DNA of 51,592 nt. Source: Candidatus Cloacimonadota bacterium (lineage in GTDB: Bacteria; Cloacimonadota; Cloacimonadia; Cloacimonadales; JAIOQZ01). Position 1 is the stretch's first letter. Each line of letters begins with the position of its first letter. This document shows positions 45,187 through 51,592 of this stretch, piece after piece. The stretch is from assembly GCA_021108395.1 (NCBI GenBank), contig JAIOQZ010000040.1, positions 1 through 51,592 of the forward strand, given 5' to 3'. The notes beneath the pieces are model-generated. The model was not told the origin of the DNA. It did no database searches and saw only the letters and a list, made by a program, of their open reading frames with translations. Made by a program: the position numbers and the translations under genes.

Positions 45187-45979
45187 AATCGGCTTGCAGG
45201 TACTGGTGTTGGCGCTGGTGTTTCTCATGTGGAACACATTGCGTCTCAAGCAAGAAACGCTCATCCGTCAGGTGCAGCAGCGTCTGGGCGGCATTCCGGT
45301 GCTCATTGTCTCGGATGACGAAGACGAACTGAGCGCTGTCGCAAACACGGTGCGCCGTCTGAGCATGGTGAAGGAGCTGCGGCTGGAACTGCCAGTCGAG
45401 GTGAAGAACCGATTGCTGGATCGGCTCGAAGAATCTGCCGGGCAGCCACTGAGCAGCGGCTCACGCGAGCTGCTCTCCGGTACCATGATGCCTGGCCTGG
45501 TAAACATCACCGTGCATCCCGCGCTGTTCGACGCGGCTGGCAGGGACAGCCTCTGGAGCAGCCTCCACGCTATCCGGCAGGACCTGGTTATCCGCTACAA
45601 CGATGAATTCTGGTCACAGCGATGGGAAGAGATACATCATCTGCGGCGCATCCGCCTTCTATACGAGGCTTTCTTCGCCGCACTGGCGCTGCTGGCGGCA
45701 GTGGGGCTGCGTCATGTCTTCGAGGCCAAACAGGATGAATACTGGCGCATTGTCCGCCGCTCCGGGGGCGATGTGAAACGCCGACGCCGACTTTATTGGA
45801 AAAATTCTCTTGTCATCCTGCTGCTTCCCTCTACCATTAGCCTTATAGTGCTCGTGGGCTATCCCTACTACACACTCGGCGAGATTACATGGCCCTGGCA
45901 AACGCTGGCCATGCAGGCAGGTTGCCTGACGCTGGCGATATTCACGAGCTGGTTTTCACAACAGGAAAAAATGAGCTGA
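45176..45979 (+). CDS. FtsX-like membrane protein
   Basis: The 267-aa product has FtsX topology: TM1 (GLQVLVLALVFLMWNTL, about 5-21), an extracytoplasmic domain (about 24-150), then three helices near LLYEAFFAALALLAAVGL, LVILLLPSTISLIVLVGY and LAMQAGCLTLAIFTSWF. The cytoplasmic loop is basic (RRSGGDVKRRRRLYWKN), with the RRSGG coupling element typical of FtsX (...GAT...). The ATG at 45176 overlaps the ATPase gene by 11 bases. I chose it because upstream codons are not FtsX-like. Confidence 0.8.
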   Translation: MHNRIGLQVLVLALVFLMWNTLRLKQETLIRQVQQRLGGIPVLIVSDDEDELSAVANTVRRLSMVKELRLELPVEVKNRLLDRLEESAGQPLSSGSRELLSGTMMPGLVNITVHPALFDAAGRDSLWSSLHAIRQDLVIRYNDEFWSQRWEEIHHLRRIRLLYEAFFAALALLAAVGLRHVFEAKQDEYWRIVRRSGGDVKRRRRLYWKNSLVILLLPSTISLIVLVGYPYYTLGEITWPWQTLAMQAGCLTLAIFTSWFSQQEKMS

Positions 45980-45981
45980 AT

Positions 45982-46557
45982 ATGATGAAATATGTACCAA
46001 ACGCGCTGACGATCTTTCGCATTGTGCTGGTGCCCGTGTTCGTGTGGCTGGTGTTTTTCTTCGAGCCGCACCACACTGGCCTGCCTTTGGGGTTGGCCGT
46101 GTTTGTCATCGCTTCGATTACCGACTGGCTGGACGGCAGCCTGGCGCGCCGATTCGGGATTATCTCCGACTTCGGCAAGCTCATGGACCCTCTGGCCGAC
46201 AAACTGCTGGTGACCGCCGTGCTGGCGGCGCTCATGCTGCCGCCGCTCAGCGCCATCAGCGTATGGGTGGTGGCCATCATCGTAGCGCGGGAGGTGGTTG
46301 TCACCATCCTGCGCAAGGTGTATGCGAGCCGTGGCATCGTCGTGGCGGCCAATATCTGGGGCAAGCTGAAGACCGTGCTGCAAATGGCAGGCGGCGTGGC
46401 GGCGCTGGCCTGGTTCGCGGCGCTCCCCTGGTGGGAGGCCTTACAGGGCAGCGATTCCGGCGTTCGTCTCGCCATCCGCATATACTTCTGGATCGTGGCG
46501 GCAGTCACCGTGCTTTCGGGGATGAACTTTCTGCGAGCGACCAACAAGGAAACCTGA
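45982..46557 (+). CDS. pgsA: CDP-diacylglycerol-glycerol-3-phosphate 3-phosphatidyltransferase
   Basis: The 191-aa product has the CDP-alcohol phosphatidyltransferase motif D-x2-D-G-x2-A-R-x8-G-x3-D-x3-D, seen as DWLDGSLARRFGIISDFG followed by KLMDPLADK. Several transmembrane helices follow. It makes phosphatidylglycerophosphate for membrane phospholipids. It starts at one of two adjacent ATGs (45982 or 45985). Its stop overlaps the start of the next gene (TGATG). Confidence 0.92.
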   Translation: MMKYVPNALTIFRIVLVPVFVWLVFFFEPHHTGLPLGLAVFVIASITDWLDGSLARRFGIISDFGKLMDPLADKLLVTAVLAALMLPPLSAISVWVVAIIVAREVVVTILRKVYASRGIVVAANIWGKLKTVLQMAGGVAALAWFAALPWWEALQGSDSGVRLAIRIYFWIVAAVTVLSGMNFLRATNKET

Positions 46558-47651
46558 TGCGCAACATGAACACCGTTGCCCTGACGCTTATACTCGTGTT
46601 TGCACTCACCGGATGCGGGCAGGCCAGGAAGCTGCCGCTGTCGTGGGGGCACCCGCAGATCATCTATGTGTTCGCCTCCGATGAGGTGTGGGCCGAGGCG
46701 GAAATCGACCTGCATCGTATGCTGGCGCGGGACATCTATACTACGCAGAACGAGCAGTGGTTCAAGCTCAAACGCGCAGATATGGAGCACTTCGAGGATT
46801 ACTTCCGTTTCGACAACCTGCTGTTCCTGGGGTCACTCGACAGCGAGAACGCCGTCACCGAGTTCATGCAGGAATCGCTGGGGGCGGATGTAGAGGAACA
46901 GGTGAAGCGGCTTGGCGAGGGTGTCTATAGCAAGAACGACCAATGGGCCAAAGGCCAGATTGCCGTGTTCTTTCTCTCGGAGACGCAGCAGAACCTTACC
47001 GAGTTCAACCATCGCCAGTCCGCAAAGCTGTTCGACACCTTCCGACAGCAGTTCTATGACCGCCTTCGTACACACGTCTATCTCTATAACACTTACGATG
47101 CCGACGTATTCTTCGCCGACTGGCCCTGGACGCTCGACCTGCCCGACAACTATGTGATCTACAAGCAAAACCTGGCCGACAACTTCGCCTGCTACTTTCT
47201 TCAGGTGGGAGACGCGCCCGAACGCTATCTCGCCGTCTGGTTCGAGCAGACGGCAAGGCCTGCCGACATGAAAGCCTGGATGAAGCAGGCGCGAAACTAT
47301 ATCGGAGCGGAATACTTCGCCGGCGAGAAGATATTGCCCACGCAAAGCCCGCGGCTGCGCAAGAACCGGTTTGCCGAGCAGGACGCCTGGCAGATGAACG
47401 GCCACTGGATAAACGACGAGACCATCACCGGCGGGGCCTTTCAGAGCTGGGGATTCTATGACGATGACACTGGCCGCGCATACCTGGTTGACACCTCAGT
47501 TTTCTATCCCGAGGGAAAAAAGCTCCCCCCGCTTGTGGAGCTGGAACTAATTGCACGAACTTTCCGACTGAAACAGGAGGCTGACGCCTATGAAACGACA
47601 CCTGACGATTCTGCTGCTGCTGGCGGCGATACTGCCGCTGTCGGCCTTTGA
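46557..47651 (+). CDS. DUF4837-like lipoprotein
   Basis: The 364-aa product has a lipoprotein signal MRNMNTVALTLILVFALTGC (lipobox LTGC). The body resembles DUF4837 proteins of Bacteroidota (IIYVFASDEVWAEAE, FKLKRADMEHFEDYF, FRFDNLLFLGSLD, QNLADNFACYFLQVGD, YIGAEYFAGEKIL, WGFYDDDTGRAYLVDTSVFYP). The function is unknown. Its 3' end overlaps the next gene by 62 bases, long for this operon; an alternative is that the true stop was lost. It is envelope-associated by signal peptide. Confidence 0.8.
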   Translation: MRNMNTVALTLILVFALTGCGQARKLPLSWGHPQIIYVFASDEVWAEAEIDLHRMLARDIYTTQNEQWFKLKRADMEHFEDYFRFDNLLFLGSLDSENAVTEFMQESLGADVEEQVKRLGEGVYSKNDQWAKGQIAVFFLSETQQNLTEFNHRQSAKLFDTFRQQFYDRLRTHVYLYNTYDADVFFADWPWTLDLPDNYVIYKQNLADNFACYFLQVGDAPERYLAVWFEQTARPADMKAWMKQARNYIGAEYFAGEKILPTQSPRLRKNRFAEQDAWQMNGHWINDETITGGAFQSWGFYDDDTGRAYLVDTSVFYPEGKKLPPLVELELIARTFRLKQEADAYETTPDDSAAAGGDTAAVGL

Positions 47652-48348
47652 GCTGAGACAACTGGTTGACGCCCCCACAGCAGGCGTACTCCAGCGTGGC
47701 GAGGCGGTTGTCTATTCCAAAGTATATCGCAACAACGGTCTGCTCACCGGCGCCGAAGTGGGGTTGTTTCCTCGTTTCATGTTCGGCGTGAGCTATGGCG
47801 GCGAGAACGTGGTGGGCAACGCCGAGCCTATCTGGCATGACCGTGTCGAGTTCAGGGCGCGCTTCCGCATCATCGACGAAGGGCCCAAATATCCTGCCGT
47901 GGTGGTGGGCTTCGACTCACAGGGACACGGCATCTGGCACGGCGACACAGACCGCTATGACATCAAATCGAAGGGCTTCTATGTGGCCGGCAGCCGCAAT
48001 TTTCTGTTCATGGGCAATCTTGGCCTGCACGCCGGCATCAACTTCAGCCTCGAAACTGCCGACGAGGACAAGGACATCAACCTCTGGCTCGGCATCGACA
48101 AGTCGATAGGCAGCCAGGTTACGTTCATGTGCGAATACGACCTTGCGCTCAATGACAACGACGACCGCGTGGACGTCGAGAATGACCAGCTCTACGGCGC
48201 CGGCAAAGGCTATCTCAACGCCGGTGTCAGCATCCGCTTCACCGATGCCATCGATCTGCGGGTTCTGGCCTATGACCTGCTCGAAAACAGCCCGGGCACC
48301 GTCGGCCTCGACCGCGCCGTCATGATTTCCTACCAGTTCAGTTTTTAG
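47590..48348 (+). CDS. Outer-membrane beta-barrel-like protein
   Basis: The 252-aa product has a signal peptide (MKRHLTILLLLAAILPLSA) and then alternating strands: EAVVYSKVYRNNGLLTGAEVG, RFMFGVSYGGENVVG, YPAVVVGFDSQGHG, FLFMGNLGLHAGINFSLE. It ends YQFSF with a C-terminal Phe, as many outer-membrane barrels do. The segment pattern recalls YjbH-like or autotransporter-like small barrels; the family is not certain. AGGAGG is at 47575-47580. It shares 62 bases with the preceding lipoprotein gene. Confidence 0.75.
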   Translation: MKRHLTILLLLAAILPLSAFELRQLVDAPTAGVLQRGEAVVYSKVYRNNGLLTGAEVGLFPRFMFGVSYGGENVVGNAEPIWHDRVEFRARFRIIDEGPKYPAVVVGFDSQGHGIWHGDTDRYDIKSKGFYVAGSRNFLFMGNLGLHAGINFSLETADEDKDINLWLGIDKSIGSQVTFMCEYDLALNDNDDRVDVENDQLYGAGKGYLNAGVSIRFTDAIDLRVLAYDLLENSPGTVGLDRAVMISYQFSF

Positions 48349-48357
48349 GAGACTCGC

Positions 48358-48561
48358 ATGAACCGCTTCCACTTCGACAAGATCAACTGGATTCTGCTCA
48401 TCGCCGGCATCGTGCTCATGGTTGTGGCGTTCATCGTCATGGGGACAGGCGACAAGACACTCAGCCCGTTGCTGCTGGCGCTGGTTTACCTGGTCATTTT
48501 CCCATGGGCCATCCTGCGCGGATTTAAGCCACATGATGAAAACACTACTGAAGGGGAGTGA
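48358..48561 (+). CDS. Small DUF3098-like membrane protein
   Basis: The 67-aa product has two transmembrane helices (INWILLIAGIVLMVVAFIVMG and LSPLLLALVYLVIFPWAIL). The motif GTGDKTLSPLLL fits DUF3098, a family common in Bacteroidota. The function is unknown. GGAG precedes the ATG; the gap to the barrel gene is 9 bases. Confidence 0.75.
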   Translation: MNRFHFDKINWILLIAGIVLMVVAFIVMGTGDKTLSPLLLALVYLVIFPWAILRGFKPHDENTTEGE

Positions 48562-48565
48562 CACT

Positions 48566-48928
48566 ATGAGACACGCCAAACGCTTGTTGCTGTTGCTGGG
48601 ACTGCCCCTACTGGCCGCCCTGCTGACAACGCTCGTGGACACCGCCGCCCTGCGCCTGGCCCAGCGTCCGCTGCTGGTCGAGCAGCAGGTCCGGCTCGAA
48701 GCGCTCGAACAGAGCCTCGCCGACCGCGACCTTACCGTCATTGACGAGGGCTACATCGCTACGCTGCGCAGCGAAAGCATGTTTGCCCAGCATGAAATCG
48801 AAACCTGGCGCATGGAGCACGGCCTGTGGCTGCGGCTCGACCGCATTCAGCTATTGCCGTCCATCGTGTTCTGGATCGTCTATTTCATCATGCTGGCCAG
48901 GTTGAGAAGGAAGGGCGCCACCGCGTGA
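48566..48928 (+). CDS. Small two-helix membrane protein
   Basis: The 120-aa product has an N-terminal signal-anchor (LLLLLGLPLLAALLTTLV, about 7-24), a central charged helix (EQQVRLEALEQSLADRD) and a C-terminal transmembrane helix (LLPSIVFWIVYFIMLARL). I do not recognise the family. It overlaps the DUF58 gene (GTGA), suggesting coupled translation. An earlier in-frame start is possible but lacks a ribosome binding site. Confidence 0.65.
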   Translation: MRHAKRLLLLLGLPLLAALLTTLVDTAALRLAQRPLLVEQQVRLEALEQSLADRDLTVIDEGYIATLRSESMFAQHEIETWRMEHGLWLRLDRIQLLPSIVFWIVYFIMLARLRRKGATA

Positions 48929-49815
48929 GCCTGTCGCCGTATCTTTCGGACGAGTTTCTCGCCCGCGCCGACAAATTCCGCCTGCGCGCCAGGCTCATCG
49001 TCGAGGGATTCATGGTTGGCCTGCATAAGTCGCCATACCACGGCTTCTCCGTCGAGTTCTCCGACCACCGCCAGTACAACCCCGGCGACTCGATTCGTCA
49101 CCTCGACTGGAAATTGTTCGCCAAGACCGAGCGGTACTACATCAAGCGATTCGAGGAAGAGACCAACCTTAAGTGCCACATCGTGGTTGACCACAGCGCC
49201 TCGATGGGCTACGACTCGCACGGCGTGAGCAAGCTCGAATACGCCAAAGCTCTCGCTTCGGCTCTCGCGTGGCTCATGGTCGGCCAGCAGGATGCAATCG
49301 GCCTGCTCACCTTCACCGACCACGTCACTTCCTACATGCCGCCCCGCGCCCTGCGAACCTACCTCAACGAGGTATTCAAAGAGCTTTTTGCCTTGCGCCC
49401 CGCCGACCGTACCCGTACGGCCAGCGTATTGCACTCGCTGGCGGAGCGCATACGCAAGCGCGGACTGGTCATTCTCGTCAGCGATCTGCTGGACGAGCCG
49501 GACGAGATTATCTCGGGGTTGTCGCATTTCCGTCATGCGGGGCACGAGGTCATCGTGTTTCACCTGCGCGACCCACAGGAGCTCGCCTTCGACTTCCCCC
49601 GCGACACCGAGTTCGAGGATGCCGAGACAGGCGAGCGTCTCACCGTCTCGCCCTGGCAGATTCGCGCCGATTACAAGGCCGCCTTCGCCGAGGCCGAGAC
49701 CACTTTGCGAGACCGTTGCCGCGAGCGTCTCATCGACTATAACGCCATCAACACGCAGACGCCTTTCGAGGATTGCCTGCTGCACTACCTGGTCAAACGT
49801 GGCCGGCTGGGATAA
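48925..49815 (+). CDS. DUF58-domain protein (VWA-like)
   Basis: The 296-aa product shows the DUF58 core: SVEFSDHRQYNPGDSIRHLDWKLFAKTERYY, then the MIDAS-like DHSASM (DxSxS), LLTFTD and LVILVSDLLDEPDE. DUF58 proteins usually work with MoxR AAA ATPases; no moxR lies in the window. I choose GTG at 48925 (SLSPYLSDEFLARAD), overlapping the previous stop by 4 bases. Confidence 0.88.
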   Translation: MSLSPYLSDEFLARADKFRLRARLIVEGFMVGLHKSPYHGFSVEFSDHRQYNPGDSIRHLDWKLFAKTERYYIKRFEEETNLKCHIVVDHSASMGYDSHGVSKLEYAKALASALAWLMVGQQDAIGLLTFTDHVTSYMPPRALRTYLNEVFKELFALRPADRTRTASVLHSLAERIRKRGLVILVSDLLDEPDEIISGLSHFRHAGHEVIVFHLRDPQELAFDFPRDTEFEDAETGERLTVSPWQIRADYKAAFAEAETTLRDRCRERLIDYNAINTQTPFEDCLLHYLVKRGRLG

Positions 49816-49875
49816 ACAGCTTGACTTTTGCGCCAAACAGGACATATTGCCGATAGAACCCTACAGGGAGGACTC

Positions 49876-50319
49876 ATGCCCAGACGTACATACTTTGTGC
49901 TGGCCCTGGTGGCCATAGTGATGCTTGCTGGTTGCGCCAAGCGCTATGTGAAGCTGACGCAGAGCGAGGTGAAAGATACCGAGATAGCCCATGCAACGCA
50001 GATTGCCAACGACCTCATCCTCAAGATGCAGGCCTCGCAGTTCTATCCGCTGGGCGACGAAGCCACCGCGAGAATGCGCCATAGCTTCACTCCGGGCGAG
50101 CAGGTTATCGCCTGGAAGCAGATTCTCGATCTCTACGGCGATTTTCAGGGCATGGAATACGTGCATACATGGGCCTCCCGCGACGGCTTGAACATGCGCA
50201 TCTACCGTTTCCGGGGTGATTTCAGCAAGGGCGCACGGCCAGAGGTGCGCGTGGTAATGGACAACGACGGCCTGCTCGCCGGTTTGTGGATCAAGGACTG
50301 GAAGGAAGGGGTGGAGTAG
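49876..50319 (+). CDS. Small lipoprotein (DUF3887-like?)
   Basis: The 147-aa product has signal MPRRTYFVLALVAIVMLAGC (lipobox LAGC). The rest is a small alpha/beta domain (TARMRHSFTPGEQVIAWKQILDLYGDFQGMEY, followed by strands RIYRFRGDF and VRVVMDNDGLLAGLWI) that resembles DUF3887. The function is unknown. GGGAGG precedes the ATG. It is the last gene of the plus-strand series and ends only 2 bases from the convergent HNH gene. Confidence 0.75.
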   Translation: MPRRTYFVLALVAIVMLAGCAKRYVKLTQSEVKDTEIAHATQIANDLILKMQASQFYPLGDEATARMRHSFTPGEQVIAWKQILDLYGDFQGMEYVHTWASRDGLNMRIYRFRGDFSKGARPEVRVVMDNDGLLAGLWIKDWKEGVE

Positions 50320-50321
50320 GG

Positions 50322-51086
50322 TTAACTTGTTTGAAAAATGTGTGTGCGATGATATTCTAAGAAGCTCCGATCCGGTATGAACCTTGTAGGAAGATGAATC
50401 TGTTGTCCACTGTATTTTAGAAATGTCTCTTGGATAAACGAATTTAAACCGCTCTTTTCTACCCAACCCGAAACAACAACTCGATAATCCTGATCGATAG
50501 TCAGCAACCCGATATCAAATGCCTTGTCATGTAGGGCGTTCATACACAGACCATTACATGGATTCAAGCGATTCTGTTTGTCCACGGACCAAGGAACTAT
50601 GTGACTTGCGACAAGTAGTTCAGTAATACTGCATCCAGTTATGCAGCAGCAATTATCGAAAGATGCCAAAATAACCTGACGAAAGAAATCTTGATTAACT
50701 CGTGATTTCGTTTGAACATACTTGTCTTTTCCACGTTTGTTATCAAACACCATGTCCAGTTTTGTTTTGTTCCTATTTTGGAGTATTACTCTTCTTATCT
50801 TCTCACTTTCTTGAAACATCTCGTTCCAGTTCTGAAAAAACTCGTTCCACACTGCAATATCAAGCTTGCTTACATGAGAAGCTCCTTTTCTATCAAGTGT
50901 TGGATCAATACTAGCAAAGTTAGCCATCTTATAACTAACAGAGCTTGGAGTCCTTCCAAGCATCGCCGCCAAAGCGATAATGTCTTTATTGCGATTGTTT
51001 ATCCTACCAAAGGTTGTTAGGCAATACAACTCAACCGTTAGAATCAGCTCCTCTCTTGTCCATGCTCTACGGATGGTTTGACTCAT
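50322..51086 (-). CDS. HNH endonuclease (COG3440-like)
   Basis: The 254-aa product has the C-terminal HNH motif ASHIVPWSVDKQNRLNPCNGL...ALHDKAFDIGLL, preceded by a CCCITGC cluster, as in COG3440 restriction-like nucleases. The N-terminal part (WTREELILTVELYC, then SSVSYKMANF) resembles a helix-turn-helix DNA-binding domain. It is strongly AT-rich compared with neighbours, suggesting acquisition by transfer. The ATG at 51086 overlaps the upstream gene (ATGA). It may be defence or mobility related. Confidence 0.85.
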   Translation of the reverse strand: MSQTIRRAWTREELILTVELYCLTTFGRINNRNKDIIALAAMLGRTPSSVSYKMANFASIDPTLDRKGASHVSKLDIAVWNEFFQNWNEMFQESEKIRRVILQNRNKTKLDMVFDNKRGKDKYVQTKSRVNQDFFRQVILASFDNCCCITGCSITELLVASHIVPWSVDKQNRLNPCNGLCMNALHDKAFDIGLLTIDQDYRVVVSGWVEKSGLNSFIQETFLKYSGQQIHLPTRFIPDRSFLEYHRTHIFQTS

Positions 51087-51415
51087 AAGCAATCCAAATG
51101 TTTAAGATGTTCCATTACATTCCAATCATTCCGACTGGCCTCTATAAAACTCTTTATAAACTGTTCGGCATCAATTTCAACTGTGGGAGTATCTTCAGTT
51201 AATTCTACCCACCTGAATTCGTGCCAAGTATGATCATAAATGGTCCACGGATTGTCATGCAAATCCTTCAAACCGACTTCTGAAGGAATGAAATACACAT
51301 TGTCTTCCAGCCATGGATTTAACTGAGCCTTTTCAATGATTCCTGCAATGATAACTTCGTTAAACTTTTTGTAGTTGCAACTATCTCGATAAAGATAGCT
51401 TAGTCTAGTATTCAT
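51083..51415 (-). CDS. Hypothetical partner of the HNH nuclease
   Basis: The 110-aa acidic product begins MNTRLSYLYRDSCNYKKFNEVI and contains VYFIPSEVGLKDLHDN and DHTWHEFRWVEL. I recall small conserved proteins with a YLYRDxxNYK...WHEF layout in accessory regions, but I have no function for them. It is AT-rich like the HNH gene, and translation is coupled by ATGA overlap. It has no clear ribosome binding site. Confidence 0.65.
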   Translation of the reverse strand: MNTRLSYLYRDSCNYKKFNEVIIAGIIEKAQLNPWLEDNVYFIPSEVGLKDLHDNPWTIYDHTWHEFRWVELTEDTPTVEIDAEQFIKSFIEASRNDWNVMEHLKHLDCL

Positions 51416-51482
51416 ATAAATAACCAGTTTGGATAATGCAGATTAATGAAACGTGACATGATTCCCCAGAACTGCAAATCAA

Positions 51483-51592
51483 TCACCCCACCCCCTCCGC
51501 GCACCCCTTCGCCATCGTCCTGATGCGGCCGATGTACGCGGCGCGCTCGGTGACGGATATCACGCCGCGGGCGTCGAGCAGGTTGAAGGCAT
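51483..51592 (-). CDS. glyQ: Glycyl-tRNA synthetase alpha subunit, C-terminal end (cut by window edge)
   Basis: The last 36 codons read ...[20 protein letters not shown], then [15 protein letters not shown] and stop. [16 protein letters not shown] and the RIR motif are the conserved C-terminus of GlyQ. It charges tRNA-Gly together with GlyS. The gene is minus strand, with most of it beyond the window. Downstream on the same strand comes the AT-rich HNH cassette. Confidence 0.92.
   Translation of the reverse strand, partial: AFNLLDARGVISVTERAAYIGRIRTMAKGCAEGVG

Overview
This is a bacterial chromosome segment from a Gram-negative, diderm organism. It encodes a secretin, several lipoproteins with clear lipoboxes, an outer-membrane-type beta protein, and large secreted proteins ending in the FlgD-like / type IX-type C-terminal domain (NPFNP motif). 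DUF4837- and DUF3098-like genes, the NPFNP tails and the FtsEX-like pair suggest the FCB superphylum. Strong AGGAGG ribosome binding sites and TTGACA-like -35 boxes argue against a typical Bacteroidota genome, so a candidate phylum such as Cloacimonadota or a relative is my inference. Most of the DNA is GC-rich. Two cassettes (about 36.85-38.6 kb and 50.3-51.4 kb) are visibly AT-rich.

Layout. 1-45: first codons of tuf (minus). 0.4-3.5 kb: a GNAT domain fused to a very long beta-rich region (minus). 3.5-6.3 kb: two candidate mini-ORFs, then a plus-strand methyltransferase / SPL-like radical SAM / membrane protein operon. 6.3-23.9 kb: one long minus-strand type IV pilus operon. In transcription order it is major pilin, pilT, two pseudopilins, three tandem giant (about 615 aa) PilX/GspK-like proteins, pilM, pilN, pilO, a PilP-like gene, the pilQ secretin, an Ig-repeat lipoprotein, pilB and pilC, closed by a terminator. 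A sigma-54-like box precedes the pilin. 24.2-26.3 kb: a periplasmic parvulin foldase. 26.3-27.0 kb: an EF-hand lipoprotein. 27.1-29.2 kb: fructose-bisphosphate aldolase and GAPDH. 29.2-29.4 kb: two dispersed-repeat-like elements. 29.6-35.4 kb: two paralogous secreted proteins with FlgD-like tails.

35.5-36.8 kb: a nucleotidyltransferase that appears frameshifted at its 3' end, convergent with a small lipoprotein. 36.85-38.6 kb: an AT-rich AlbA_2/COG2865-type gene next to four phased TGACATA repeats. 38.6-40.1 kb: malic enzyme (minus). 40.4-50.3 kb: a long, tightly packed plus-strand series: coiled-coil membrane protein, thiN, xseB, ispA, dut, nadA, a TrmN6-like methyltransferase, a degenerate FtsE-like ATPase with an FtsX-like partner, pgsA, a DUF4837-like lipoprotein, an outer membrane protein, two small membrane proteins, DUF58 and a lipoprotein. 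50.3-51.4 kb: an AT-rich HNH nuclease plus a small partner gene (minus). 51.48-51.59 kb: the last codons of glyQ (minus).

The most unusual content is the pilus operon with three giant minor-pilin-like proteins and an Ig-repeat lipoprotein, and the FtsEX-like pair whose ATPase has lost nearly all catalytic motifs except Walker A. No tRNA, rRNA, CRISPR array, transposase or known riboswitch was recognised.
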